NCBI GenBank assembly: GCA_948467675.1 | Contig: CAOKFI010000028.1 | Coordinates: 1 to 35,356, forward strand | Length of the DNA stretch: 35,356 bases | Reading direction: 5' to 3' | Origin: an uncultured Porphyromonadaceae bacterium | Lineage (GTDB): Bacteria; Bacteroidota; Bacteroidia; Bacteroidales; Muribaculaceae | Shown: piece by piece, positions 9,026 through 16,257 of the stretch | Layout: the number at the start of each line of letters is the position of its first letter | How positions within the stretch are numbered: position 1 is the stretch's first letter | Position numbers and translations under genes: made by a program | The notes under the pieces: generated by a model | What the model was told of the DNA's origin: nothing | The model's database searches: none | What the model saw: only the letters and a program-made list of their open reading frames with translations

Positions 9026-9357
9026 CACTTTATATCCTCCCATTCGACGTCGGTGACCTGCTGTTCGACTTCGATGCCGGTGTCGGTTCTGCCGCCATCG
9101 GACGAGGATGCCGCCGATCCCTTCGTATCGGATATTTCTTCGAAGGCCACGTACTCGCCTATGCTGCTGTCGATCTTTTTCCGCTTCGGTGCAGACATGC
9201 TGCTCCACCCGGCTTTACGCTCGCGGGGACGCTCTGCCGTGCGGGCTCCGAACTGACCGAACAGGTCGTTTGCCCTGCGCTTGGCGTCACGTACTGATAT
9301 GTATATTTTGATAATGAACCATAAAATGATTCCTATCAGCAGATATGAAATAAACAT
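9025..9357 (-). CDS. Small membrane protein, DUF4834-like
   Basis: This 110-residue protein has an N-terminal transmembrane helix (residues 1-20, ISYLLIGIILWFIIKIYI) followed by a basic segment (RDAKRRANDLFGQF) and a hydrophilic tail ending EQQVTDVEWEDIK. This layout and the terminal EYVAFEEI...VxDVEWED pattern match the Bacteroidota-specific DUF4834 family as I know it. Function unknown. Its start overlaps the pssA stop by one base and its stop overlaps the DUF2461 start. The helix places it in the inner membrane. Confidence 0.75.
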   Translation of the reverse strand: MFISYLLIGIILWFIIKIYISVRDAKRRANDLFGQFGARTAERPRERKAGWSSMSAPKRKKIDSSIGEYVAFEEISDTKGSAASSSDGGRTDTGIEVEQQVTDVEWEDIK

Positions 9358-10064
9358 CAGTCTTTTCTTGAAATGAGGTTATATATGGCTGCTGCTAGAA
9401 TATATAACAAAATTGCGAGTGAAAATCCCGGCAGTCCGAATACCGAAACCGAAATTATCGCCGCCGCGAGTATCGCATAGCGCATTATATTGGGACGCAG
9501 GGCGAAATTCTTGAACTTCAGCGAGAATATGCGCATAGGCGCGAGCATGAGCCATGACATCAGCGCTATGGCTCCGGCCACGATCCAGTCGGAGGGATAA
9601 CCGTATTGGTGCATGAACGCTATCGCTCCTACCCAGAATATGGCGTTTGCCGGTATCGGAAGACCTATGAATTCAGTGGTCTGACGTGTGTCGACGTTGA
9701 ATCTCGCCAGACGTATGCCGCCGCATATAGCTATGGCAAGAGCCGTATAAGGCATCCAGTGGATGGACGAAAGGCTGCCTATGGTCACATACAGCAGCAT
9801 GGCGGGTGCGAGTCCGAAGCTGACGAGGTCGCTCAGCGAGTCGAGCTCCTTGCCCAGCGGAGAGTATGCGTGTATCAGACGCGCCATCGCTCCGTCGCAG
9901 AAGTCGAATATGCTCGCCAGCCCTATAAATATGAATGCCCACTGATAGCTTTCGATGCCGTATGACGGTCCGGTTCCGAACGCCGATATTACGGCCATAC
10001 ATCCGCACAGGAGGTTAAGGCATGTTATCGTGTTTGGGATCTCTCCTTTGATTTTATGGGTCAT
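9357..10064 (-). CDS. pssA: CDP-diacylglycerol-serine O-phosphatidyltransferase
   Basis: This 235-residue integral membrane enzyme makes phosphatidylserine from CDP-diacylglycerol and serine. Seen: the complete CDP-alcohol phosphotransferase signature DG-x2-AR-x8-G-x3-D-x3-D, read as FCDGAMARLI, then SPLGKELDSLSD, near residues 56-78. It is followed by several hydrophobic helices (LLYVTIGSL, GGIRLARFNV, IALMSWLMLAPM, and two near the C terminus). It begins four bases after psd ends, so the two enzymes that convert CDP-DAG to phosphatidylethanolamine are made from one transcript. Confidence 0.95.
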   Translation of the reverse strand: MTHKIKGEIPNTITCLNLLCGCMAVISAFGTGPSYGIESYQWAFIFIGLASIFDFCDGAMARLIHAYSPLGKELDSLSDLVSFGLAPAMLLYVTIGSLSSIHWMPYTALAIAICGGIRLARFNVDTRQTTEFIGLPIPANAIFWVGAIAFMHQYGYPSDWIVAGAIALMSWLMLAPMRIFSLKFKNFALRPNIMRYAILAAAIISVSVFGLPGFSLAILLYILAAAIYNLISRKD

Positions 10065-10068
10065 GGGG

Positions 10069-10755
10069 TCAGTTGTCTGTGTCCATTAATCGTGCCACCT
10101 CGGTGATTCCTCCGGTGGTCTTGTCGCCGATCTTGACGAGTATGCGGGCATCGAGTGGCAGATACAGATCCACACGCGACCCGAATTTGATGAAGCCCAT
10201 GTGGTCCTCTATTGAGGCCTCGACCCCCGGTTCGGCATAGGTGACTATGCGTCGGGCCATGGCTCCGGCTACCTGACGCATGAGTATGTCCTGCCCGTTC
10301 TCGGCGCGTATCACTATCGTGGATCGTTCGTTTTCAGTGCTCGATTTCGGGAGATATGCCGCGAGAAAACGTCCCGGATGATGTTTCGTATATATGACCT
10401 CGCCGTTGACCGGAAACCAGTTGGCATGGACATTAAGCACAGTCATGAACACCGACAGCTGTATCACACGCCGGTGGAGATATTCATTCTCGTACGTCTC
10501 CTCAAGAGCCACCACGGTGCCGTCGGCCGAGGATACGACCACATTATGTCCGTCGCCAGGAAAATGCCGTTTCGGCGAACGGAAGAAGTTGACGACAAGC
10601 AGATAGAATATGGCCGATACGACTGACAATGCTATGCCCGCCGGACGCCACAGGAACCATACGGGAATATTGACCGCAAGCAGAAGAAGCATGAATATTA
10701 TGAGTATATTCACGCCTTCATGATGTATCTTCACTCTTGTCAGTCTGCGGGTCAT
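10069..10755 (-). CDS. psd: Phosphatidylserine decarboxylase
   Basis: The 228-residue proenzyme decarboxylates phosphatidylserine to phosphatidylethanolamine. Seen: two N-terminal membrane helices (GVNILIIFMLLLLAVNIPVW and a following segment), then SVFMTVLNVHANWFPVNGEV, typical of the archaeal/Bacteroidota-type Psd. Near the C terminus is MGFIKFGSRVDLYLP, whose Gly-Ser (Ser about residue 193) is the self-cleavage site that yields the pyruvoyl group; here it reads FGSR rather than LGST, as in the Psd-related subfamily. The ATG at 10755 (MTRRLTRVKIHHEG) is chosen; the upstream in-frame codon at 10767 is TTG and lies almost on the predicted transcript start. Confidence 0.93.
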   Translation of the reverse strand: MTRRLTRVKIHHEGVNILIIFMLLLLAVNIPVWFLWRPAGIALSVVSAIFYLLVVNFFRSPKRHFPGDGHNVVVSSADGTVVALEETYENEYLHRRVIQLSVFMTVLNVHANWFPVNGEVIYTKHHPGRFLAAYLPKSSTENERSTIVIRAENGQDILMRQVAGAMARRIVTYAEPGVEASIEDHMGFIKFGSRVDLYLPLDARILVKIGDKTTGGITEVARLMDTDN

Positions 10756-10771
10756 AATGTAAATCAATCAA

Positions 10772-10779
10772 CAAAGATA
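10772..10779 (-). promoter_or_regulatory. -7 promoter element for psd-pssA operon
   Basis: Minus-strand TATCTTTG is an exact match to TAnnTTTG. Only a run of T (10803-10807) stands near the -33 position. The predicted transcript would start about 11 bases before the psd ATG, a very short leader. The region 10780-10913 holds nothing else clear. Confidence 0.55.
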
Positions 10780-10913
10780 CTTATTTTTCCGATATACCAT
10801 GTAAAAACGGATAGAATTCTCATTTTTTGCCATTTTAACGATCGGATTTTTCAGTCTCGGGGAGATGTCTGCATAATTATCTGGCGCGGCTGCGCTGCCT
10901 ACATGCCCGACCG

Positions 10914-12413
10914 CTATTTGCTTTTGAGAAGTTCCGTAAGATGCGCCTCCTCCTGCGCGATAAGCAGCAGCTTGTCATCGAGATAAAGGCGTGTGTTGCC
11001 TGTAGGCACGAGATAACGGCCGCCCCGCTTGACCATGATCACAAGCGTCGACGGGGGCAATGTGATGTCACGGAGTCTGTCGCCCGATACCAGAAGCGAC
11101 GGATGCACCTCCCATTCGACCATGGCTGCCGTGATCTCGTCGGGAAGATCCACATTGAACTGCTTCTCATGCATCGGCTCCCTGAGTCCGAGCCACCGGG
11201 CCATACGCGTCACTGTGGTGCCCTGTATCAGAAGCGACAGTATGGTTATGAAAAACACCATGTTGAACATGAACCGCGCATGAAGCACCGACGGCGACAT
11301 AAGCGCGTATGTGGCGAAGATGATAGGGACGGCTCCGCGCAGTCCAACCCACGAGACGAATATACGCGCTTTCCAGCTGTAGCGGCGGCCGAAAGGAAGC
11401 AGACACAACATAACCGCCACCGGACGCCCCACGAGTATCATGAACACACCGAGCAGAAGACCCGGCACCAGTATATGGCTGTCGATCAGCTCATGGGGAT
11501 TCACCAGCAGGCCGAGCGACAGGAACATGATTATCTGCACCAGCCAGGTGAAGCCTCCGAAAAACGTGGTTATGGTCTTTTTCAGCGCCAGCTTGCGGTT
11601 TCCGACCACCAGACCGGCTATATATACGGCCAGATAGCTGTTGCCGCCGATCATTCCGGTGATGGTAAATGCGAAAAACGCGCATGCTATCATCATAACC
11701 GGATACAGGAACTCATTGTCGACCTTCAGATGGTTGATCACCCATACCGATGCGTAGCCTATGGCCACTCCGCCGACGGCACCCATGGCCAGCTGACCGG
11801 CGAGCATGGTCACCGGATTGGACCAGAGCGTGTAGACGGCTCCGGCTCCCTGAGCGTCGCCTTCGATCATCGATATTATGATTATGACCAGAAGATAGGC
11901 CATCGGGTCGTTGCTGCCGCTCTCGAGTTCGAGAGTGGGTTTCAGGCGCTGCGTAAGCCCGGTGCGGGAGCTATTGAGGATAGAGAACACCGATGCCGAA
12001 TCGGTCGACGACATTACGGCCGCAAGAAGCATCGACTCTTTCCACCCGAAAGCATATTCAGGAGCCACTGCGCGAAACATCCAGTGGATAAACGTGCCGG
12101 TCACTGCCGTGGTAAGCAGCACACCTACAGTAGCAAGCACGAGTCCTGACCCCAGTATCGGCCTGATATCCGAGAAGCGCGTATCGACTCCGCCCGAAAA
12201 CAAGATGATGCTCAGCGAGATCATGCCTATGAACTGTGCCGCTTCAGCACTGTCGAACTGTATGCCGAAGCCGTCGACACCGGCCATCATGCCTACGCCG
12301 AGAAACAACAACAGGGCAGGCATGCCGTAACGGTTGCCCGCCTTGCCGACAACCACGCTCAGTGCCAGCAGTATCGCCACCACAAGCATTATATTGCTCG
12401 CTGTTATTATCAT
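10914..12413 (-). CDS. Potassium/proton antiporter, CPA1/NhaP2 (CvrA) type
   Basis: This 499-residue inner-membrane protein has about twelve to thirteen hydrophobic segments over residues 1-400, beginning MIITASNIMLVVAILLALSVV. Typical CPA1 motifs are visible: GVGMMAGVDG, AVMSSTDSASVFSIL (the family's conserved T/S-D region), ELESGSNDPMAYLLV (conserved ESGxNDP), and SWVGLRGAVPIIFATY (conserved GLRGA). The last ~75 residues (LRDITLPPSTLVIMVKRGGRYLVPTGNTRLYLDDKLLLIA) form a soluble TrkA-C/RCK-C domain that may sense nucleotides. This matches NhaP2-type K+/H+ antiporters. It follows the GYF-CD225 gene by 53 bases; that gap contains GC-rich imperfect repeats of CCGG. Confidence 0.92.
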   Translation of the reverse strand: MIITASNIMLVVAILLALSVVVGKAGNRYGMPALLLFLGVGMMAGVDGFGIQFDSAEAAQFIGMISLSIILFSGGVDTRFSDIRPILGSGLVLATVGVLLTTAVTGTFIHWMFRAVAPEYAFGWKESMLLAAVMSSTDSASVFSILNSSRTGLTQRLKPTLELESGSNDPMAYLLVIIIISMIEGDAQGAGAVYTLWSNPVTMLAGQLAMGAVGGVAIGYASVWVINHLKVDNEFLYPVMMIACAFFAFTITGMIGGNSYLAVYIAGLVVGNRKLALKKTITTFFGGFTWLVQIIMFLSLGLLVNPHELIDSHILVPGLLLGVFMILVGRPVAVMLCLLPFGRRYSWKARIFVSWVGLRGAVPIIFATYALMSPSVLHARFMFNMVFFITILSLLIQGTTVTRMARWLGLREPMHEKQFNVDLPDEITAAMVEWEVHPSLLVSGDRLRDITLPPSTLVIMVKRGGRYLVPTGNTRLYLDDKLLLIAQEEAHLTELLKSK

Positions 12414-12466
12414 TCCTTATATAATAATCCATACCGGCACCGGAACATCCGGACACCGGCCGCGCG

Positions 12467-12958
12467 TCAGACCATGCCGAGCAGCGTCACAAACGGAGCC
12501 GCTACCAGTCCGACCGTAATCGTGACCACAACCCACAGCTCGGCCGCACGCGACGCTCGGCGTGCGCCCTCGTAGTCGCCGCAGGCATAACGCCCCGATA
12601 CGCGTGTCGACATTATTATCGCTATGATTCCTGTAGGTATGCAGCACAATATCGTGGTCAGAATAGACCACAGCAGAAAAGATTCAGGCTCCGGCTCTAC
12701 GTTCACTACCGGCGCCTGCACCCACCGGTGGCCGTTGCCGTACGCGGAAGCTCCGGGACATACAGGCGCCGGAGCGGCAGGCCTGCCCGACGGGGGACGC
12801 AGCAGAGCCGCGAGTTCATCGACCTCATCGGCAGTGACCCAGCCCGCCAGACCTTCGTGCCATACAGGGGTGTCGCGGCGCAGCCACCCCAACGCCGCTA
12901 TCTCTTCCGACGTCAGAGGGCCGTGCTGCCTGTTTTCAATTATAATCCAGTATTTCAT
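12467..12958 (-). CDS. GYF_2-CD225 (dispanin-like) membrane protein
   Basis: The 163-residue product has an N-terminal GYF_2-type domain (WIIIENRQHGPLTSEEIAAL, then TPVWHEGLAGWVTADEVDEL, residues 3-53), a proline-rich linker, and a C-terminal CD225/dispanin region with two membrane segments. These are FLLWSILTTILCCIPTGIIAI (residues about 94-114, with the paired cysteines typical of the family) and AELWVVVTITVGLVAAPFVTLL. Between them is the acidic/basic loop GDYEGARRASR. Function in bacteria is unknown. The ATG at 12958 overlaps the deoC stop as TGATG. Confidence 0.8.
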   Translation of the reverse strand: MKYWIIIENRQHGPLTSEEIAALGWLRRDTPVWHEGLAGWVTADEVDELAALLRPPSGRPAAPAPVCPGASAYGNGHRWVQAPVVNVEPEPESFLLWSILTTILCCIPTGIIAIIMSTRVSGRYACGDYEGARRASRAAELWVVVTITVGLVAAPFVTLLGMV

Positions 12959-13866
12959 CAAAAGAATTTGGTTTCTTTGCCAAGGATGTCGCCCAGCAGT
13001 GTGTTGGCGAGACGGCTTGCTCCAAGACGGAAGTACTCGTTAGTGAGCCATGACTCGCCGAGAACCTCCTTGATCACCGTATAGTAAGCCACCGCATCGC
13101 GTGTCGATGCCACGCCTCCGGCGGCCTTGAAGCCTACCATCCGGCCTGTGGCCTCATGATGTTCCTTTATGCACTGAGCCATCACATAAGCCGCCTCCAG
13201 CGATGCACCGGGATACTCCTTGCCTGTCGAGGTCTTCAGAAAATCCGCTCCCGCCATCAGCGACAGCACAGAAGCCGCACGGATATTCTCGGCCGTCTTG
13301 AGTGCGCCGGTCTCGAGTATCACTTTGACCTTAGCGCCACGGGCCGAATGCTTGAGCTCGCTGATCTCGTCGTATACCTCCTGCCAGTCTCCGTCGAGGA
13401 AATTGCCGAGATTCAGCACTATATCGATCTCATCGGCACCACCTTCGACAGCAAGAGCCGTTTCGGCCACCTTCACCTCGATAAATGACTGGCTCGACGG
13501 GAAACAGCCGCTCACACACGCTATCTCCACATCGCTCACGTCGAGTACCGTACGGACTATCTGCGCGAAATTGGGATACACGCATATAGCCGCCACATTG
13601 GGCAACTCGGGATGCTCCTCGTCGAATGCGTTCACTCGCTCGGTGAATGCAGCTACGGACTGCGGCGAATCGGTCGATTTAAGCGTGGTCAGATCGATCG
13701 TATTGAACAGAAAGCGGTATACATCCTGATTCATATTCTCATCGAGATGCTCGGCCAGGATCTTCTCCACAGCCGCTTTCACCTGGGTATCGTCAACTGT
13801 CACGTGGCTGTCGGCCACTGCCTGCTGGAATTTGTCGTTCATCTTCGTACTATCGTTTTGGTTCAT
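12958..13866 (-). CDS. deoC: Deoxyribose-phosphate aldolase
   Basis: This roughly 302-residue cytosolic class I aldolase splits 2-deoxyribose-5-phosphate into acetaldehyde and glyceraldehyde-3-phosphate in nucleoside catabolism. Seen: TIB-barrel-type DeoC motifs TDLTTLKSTD-like (IDLTTLKSTD), AAICVYPNF, EGGADEIDIVLNLG, KVKVILETGAL, and ADFLKTSTGKEYPGAS, where the lysine of FLKTSTG is the Schiff-base residue. The C-terminal GFKAAGGV holds the second conserved lysine. An alternative ATG lies nine bases upstream at 13875. It starts a few bases after dtd and overlaps the GYF-CD225 gene. Confidence 0.95.
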   Translation of the reverse strand: MNQNDSTKMNDKFQQAVADSHVTVDDTQVKAAVEKILAEHLDENMNQDVYRFLFNTIDLTTLKSTDSPQSVAAFTERVNAFDEEHPELPNVAAICVYPNFAQIVRTVLDVSDVEIACVSGCFPSSQSFIEVKVAETALAVEGGADEIDIVLNLGNFLDGDWQEVYDEISELKHSARGAKVKVILETGALKTAENIRAASVLSLMAGADFLKTSTGKEYPGASLEAAYVMAQCIKEHHEATGRMVGFKAAGGVASTRDAVAYYTVIKEVLGESWLTNEYFRLGASRLANTLLGDILGKETKFF

Positions 13867-13878
13867 AATATACATATC

Positions 13879-14331
13879 TCATTCGCGAAGACGCGAGTCG
13901 ATTATTATCGTCACCGGGCCGTCGTTGAGAATCTCCACCTGCATGTCGGCGCCGAACACACCGCGGGCCACCTCCGTGCCCGTCAGGCGCTCCACCTCCG
14001 CGCAATAGGCGTCGTACAGAGCCGAGGCCTCGGCGCCACGCGCCGCCCTGATGTAGCTCGGGCGGTTTCCTTTGCGGGTCGAGGCGGTAAGTGTGAACTG
14101 GCTCACGGCAAGCACACGTCCGTCTACCTCGCCGAGCGGCAGATTCATCACTCCGGCTGCATCAGAAAATATGCGCAGACCTGCTGTCTTGGCCGCAAGC
14201 CACACCGCATCGTCCATGCTGTCGCCGGACTCCACGCCCACAAGCACAGCCATGCCCGTGCCTACGGAACCGACCGTCTCGCCGGCCACACTGACCGATG
14301 CCCTGCGGCAACGCTGTATCACTATTCTCAT
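13879..14331 (-). CDS. dtd: D-aminoacyl-tRNA deacylase
   Basis: This 150-residue cytosolic homodimer hydrolyses D-amino acids mischarged on tRNA. Seen: the canonical start MRIVIQRCRRASVSV, GTGMAVLVGVESGD, the active-site SQFTLTASTRKGNRPSY (SQ-x-T region, residues about 77-93) and the C-terminal NDGPVTIIIDS (Gly-Pro motif that rejects L-amino acids). Normal length. It starts a unit with deoC, the GYF-CD225 gene and perhaps the antiporter. Confidence 0.96.
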   Translation of the reverse strand: MRIVIQRCRRASVSVAGETVGSVGTGMAVLVGVESGDSMDDAVWLAAKTAGLRIFSDAAGVMNLPLGEVDGRVLAVSQFTLTASTRKGNRPSYIRAARGAEASALYDAYCAEVERLTGTEVARGVFGADMQVEILNDGPVTIIIDSRLRE

Positions 14332-14338
14332 AACTCTG

Positions 14339-14346
14339 CAAAGATA
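14339..14346 (-). promoter_or_regulatory. -7 promoter element for dtd
   Basis: Minus-strand TATCTTTG, an exact -7 match, ends only eight bases before the dtd ATG, so the mRNA would be leaderless or nearly so. No convincing -33 TTTG is seen at the usual 20-nt spacing. If real, it separates the dtd operon from the three genes upstream. Confidence 0.45.
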
Positions 14347-14370
14347 TAAAAAGTTCCGGTTTATACATCA

Positions 14371-14805
14371 TTACAGATGACACTGACGGCGCAACGGCAC
14401 GGAACCGGCCATCATCACACGGAGCGACACCATTGCCGCTTCGGCTGCGGAGGCATACCTGTCCGCGTCAGAACCCGACAGCGCCGATTCCATCACACGC
14501 AGGGCAAGCACATGTTCAAGCCCGCGCCGTAGAGCAGTCACAGCACCTGACGGAAACACCGCGCCGGAGCGCAGTGTCAGACGCATATCGTCGGTATCGA
14601 CATCATCCACCAGCCGTATCAATTCCGCCGCAAGCATGGCAAACTGATCGGCCACCGCCGCCCTGAGCAGCTCTCCGTGTCCGCGTGTCAGCAACGCCGG
14701 GCGTACATCGCCGGCATCACCGGCACTCACATATCTCAAAGCCGCCAGCGCATACACTTCGTCGGCAACGGCCTCATATCCAATCTCCATCACATATTCT
14801 TCCAT
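14371..14805 (-). CDS. Hypothetical protein, helical; possible phage head/neck-like protein
   Basis: The 144-residue product has no motif I can name with certainty. It is mostly amphipathic helix: EAVADEVYALAALRYVSAG at the start, a central LLRAAVADQFAMLAAELIRLVDD, then LRRGLEHVLALRVMESAL and a C-terminal AAEAAMVSLRVMMAG. This pattern of a small all-helical protein resembles connector or neck proteins in Bacteroidota phage-like clusters, but that is an impression, not a match to a catalytic or structural motif. It follows the spanin-like gene by 64 bases on the same strand. Intact, with base composition like its neighbours. Confidence 0.5.
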   Translation of the reverse strand: MEEYVMEIGYEAVADEVYALAALRYVSAGDAGDVRPALLTRGHGELLRAAVADQFAMLAAELIRLVDDVDTDDMRLTLRSGAVFPSGAVTALRRGLEHVLALRVMESALSGSDADRYASAAEAAMVSLRVMMAGSVPLRRQCHL

Positions 14806-14869
14806 AAAAAAAAATCGTTATTCAGTTAAACTACTGTTATATCCCCTGTCAGCGACGATCCCGCACCGA

Positions 14870-15277
14870 TCACCGCCGCAAAGCGGCTGCTGCCAGACCG
14901 GCAGCCAGCACCCATACCCACCACGGCACACCGGGTGCGGACGTGTGCTCCTCGACACTCTCCCCGCATACCGTCGCCTCCGACCTCATTCCAGCCACCG
15001 TCACCGTTGTGTCGCGACGCTCCTCCCCCTCGCGGCTGCGGCCGCTGACCACCGTCAATGTCACAACGGTATCGCCGGCAGCACTCCGCTCCACCCTCAG
15101 CCTGCGCACCGATATATCACGGTCGACACAGCGTTCCATCGCCGCCATCCTCACCGACAAAGCCGCCGAATCCACCTCCATGACACCCGACACAGCCTCC
15201 ACACGGTCAACCCTCGCGCTACGGCATCCGGCGAGAATGCCCGCTATCGACACCGCAGCAGCCAACGCCATCCTCAT
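14870..15277 (-). CDS. Small lipoprotein with C-terminal membrane helix (u-spanin-like)
   Basis: The start at 15277 (MRMALAAAVSIAGILAGC) forms an ATGA overlap with the upstream gene's stop. The 135-residue product has a lipoprotein signal with lipobox ILAGC (Cys about residue 18). An extracytoplasmic segment with beta-like pattern follows (SVRRLRVERSAAGDTVVTLTVV and DTTVTVAGM), then a C-terminal transmembrane helix WWVWVLAAGLAAAALRR ending in arginines. One end in the outer membrane and one in the inner membrane is the layout of phage unimolecular spanins such as T1 gp11, which is about the same length. Spanins fuse the two membranes during lysis. The topology is clear; the spanin function is inference. 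Confidence 0.6.
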   Translation of the reverse strand: MRMALAAAVSIAGILAGCRSARVDRVEAVSGVMEVDSAALSVRMAAMERCVDRDISVRRLRVERSAAGDTVVTLTVVSGRSREGEERRDTTVTVAGMRSEATVCGESVEEHTSAPGVPWWVWVLAAGLAAAALRR

Positions 15278-15693
15278 CGCCGCACCCCCTTTCCGCCTGC
15301 CACCCACGGACGGGCCAGAATACGGGTCGCGACATCGCGGCTCACGAAAAAACGCGACGCATCGCCGAGCGCCAGCACATACCTCACAGCGGTTGCCAGA
15401 TCCCCTATACGGTAATGACGCATCACATCATCCACTCGCCCGCTCAGCTCCCGCCACATAAGCACCTTCAGCTCTCCGGTCGATTCCGGCAGCAACCCCC
15501 TGCGGTATTGCGACAGCATCCTCACGGCATAATCAGCCGACAGATAATAGCCGGGAGCCGCCGATTCGAGCGTCAGATCGACCAGACGCCCGAACGGCAG
15601 ATCCTCACCACGATGCCGGTTCATAATCTTGCGCGCGGCAATCCTCATATCGAGATCACGCTGCATGCGGAATACGCGGTTTGTGTTTCCCAT
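15274..15693 (-). CDS. Hypothetical protein, basic and helical
   Basis: This 139-residue soluble protein is not recognised. It is arginine-rich and helical: RMQRDLDMRIAARKIMNRH near the start, a FGRLVDLTLESAAPGYYLSADYAVRML block (residues about 34-60) and FFVSRDVATRILARPWV near the end. It has no signal peptide or membrane segment. It is the first gene of a three-gene unit, translationally coupled to the spanin-like lipoprotein by an ATGA overlap, and is preceded by a good -7 element. It could be a regulator or a phage-derived packaging or structural protein; the sequence does not decide. Confidence 0.55.
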   Translation of the reverse strand: MGNTNRVFRMQRDLDMRIAARKIMNRHRGEDLPFGRLVDLTLESAAPGYYLSADYAVRMLSQYRRGLLPESTGELKVLMWRELSGRVDDVMRHYRIGDLATAVRYVLALGDASRFFVSRDVATRILARPWVAGGKGVRR

Positions 15694-15733
15694 AGATCAG
15701 ATATAGTTAGGTTACAAAAAGTGTGTTTCTCAC

Positions 15734-15752
15734 AGTTGAAATATTATCAACT
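15734..15752 (-). promoter_or_regulatory. Inverted repeat at transcript start
   Basis: AGTTGA (15734-15739) and TCAACT (15747-15752) with a 7-nt AT-rich loop lie immediately downstream of the -7 element at 15762-15769, over the predicted transcription start (about 15755). The position suits a repressor operator or a 5' mRNA hairpin. Confidence 0.35.
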
Positions 15753-15761
15753 TTTCATTGG

Positions 15762-15769
15762 CAAATATA
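15762..15769 (-). promoter_or_regulatory. -7 promoter element for the spanin-like unit
   Basis: Minus-strand TATATTTG is an exact match to TAnnTTTG. The -33 region has only weak matches (GTTT at 15788-15791). It predicts a leader of about 62 bases before the ATG at 15693. Confidence 0.55.
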
Positions 15770-15772
15770 CAA

Positions 15773-15802
15773 CAAAAGGTGTGCCGTAAACACGCCACAC
15801 CT
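15773..15802 (-). terminator. Possible terminator downstream of the RsiV-like gene and array 1
   Basis: AGGTGTG (15777-15783) pairs with CACACCT (15796-15802) across a 12-nt loop, and on the minus strand the stem is followed by TTTGTTG. It would stop transcription coming from the DUF3298 lipoprotein gene through array 1. The T tract is short and the loop long, so support is moderate. Confidence 0.4.
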
Positions 15803-15834
15803 CCGTTAAAAAACGTTATAACCGCGCCACTACC

Positions 15835-16251
15835 GCACATCGGAGTAGACGCGGGTCGGAGACCACCGCCCTCAAAAAACAAGCACATCGGAGTAGACGC
15901 GGGTCGGAGACCCGCAACATGTGAAACCCCATGCAGTCATGCATGGGGAGACCATCGCCCCCACAACAAACACGTCGGAGTAAACGCGGGTCGGAGACCC
16001 GCAAGATGTGAAACCCCATGCAGCAATGCATGGGAAAACCTCCCCCACAAACAAGCCCATCTGAGTAACCGCGGGTCGGAGACCCGCAGCATGCGAAACC
16101 CCATGCAGCAATGCATGGGGAAAGCCACCGCCCTCAAAAACAAGCGCATCGGAGTGCCGCGGGTCGGAGACCCGCAGCATGTGAAACCCCATGCAGCAAT
16201 GCATGGGGGAAGCCATCGCCCCCACAAACAAGCGCGTCGGAGACGCGCAGG
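15835..16251. repeat. Hairpin repeat array 1
   Basis: About five direct units of 85-88 bp. Each full unit has hairpin H1, GCGGGTC-GGA-GACCCGC (starts at 15899, 15986, 16071, 16159), followed about 12 bases later by hairpin H2, stem CCCCATGCA/TGCATGGGG with loop GCAA (GTCA in the first unit), then a spacer like GCCATCGCCCCCACAAACAA. The left end is a truncated unit with a broken H1 (15850-15865). The right end is a lone closing hairpin GCGCGTC-GGA-GACGCGC (16232-16248), ten bases past the stop codon of the lipoprotein gene. No cas genes and no unique spacers: not CRISPR. Confidence 0.92.
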
Positions 16252-16257
16252 AAAAAA

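Noticed and set aside
10941-12149. 402-codon plus-strand open frame opposite the K+/H+ antiporter
   Set aside because: Antisense shadow: rich in His, Arg and Gln with no hydrophobic pattern, while the minus strand shows a complete CPA1 antiporter with TrkA-C domain.
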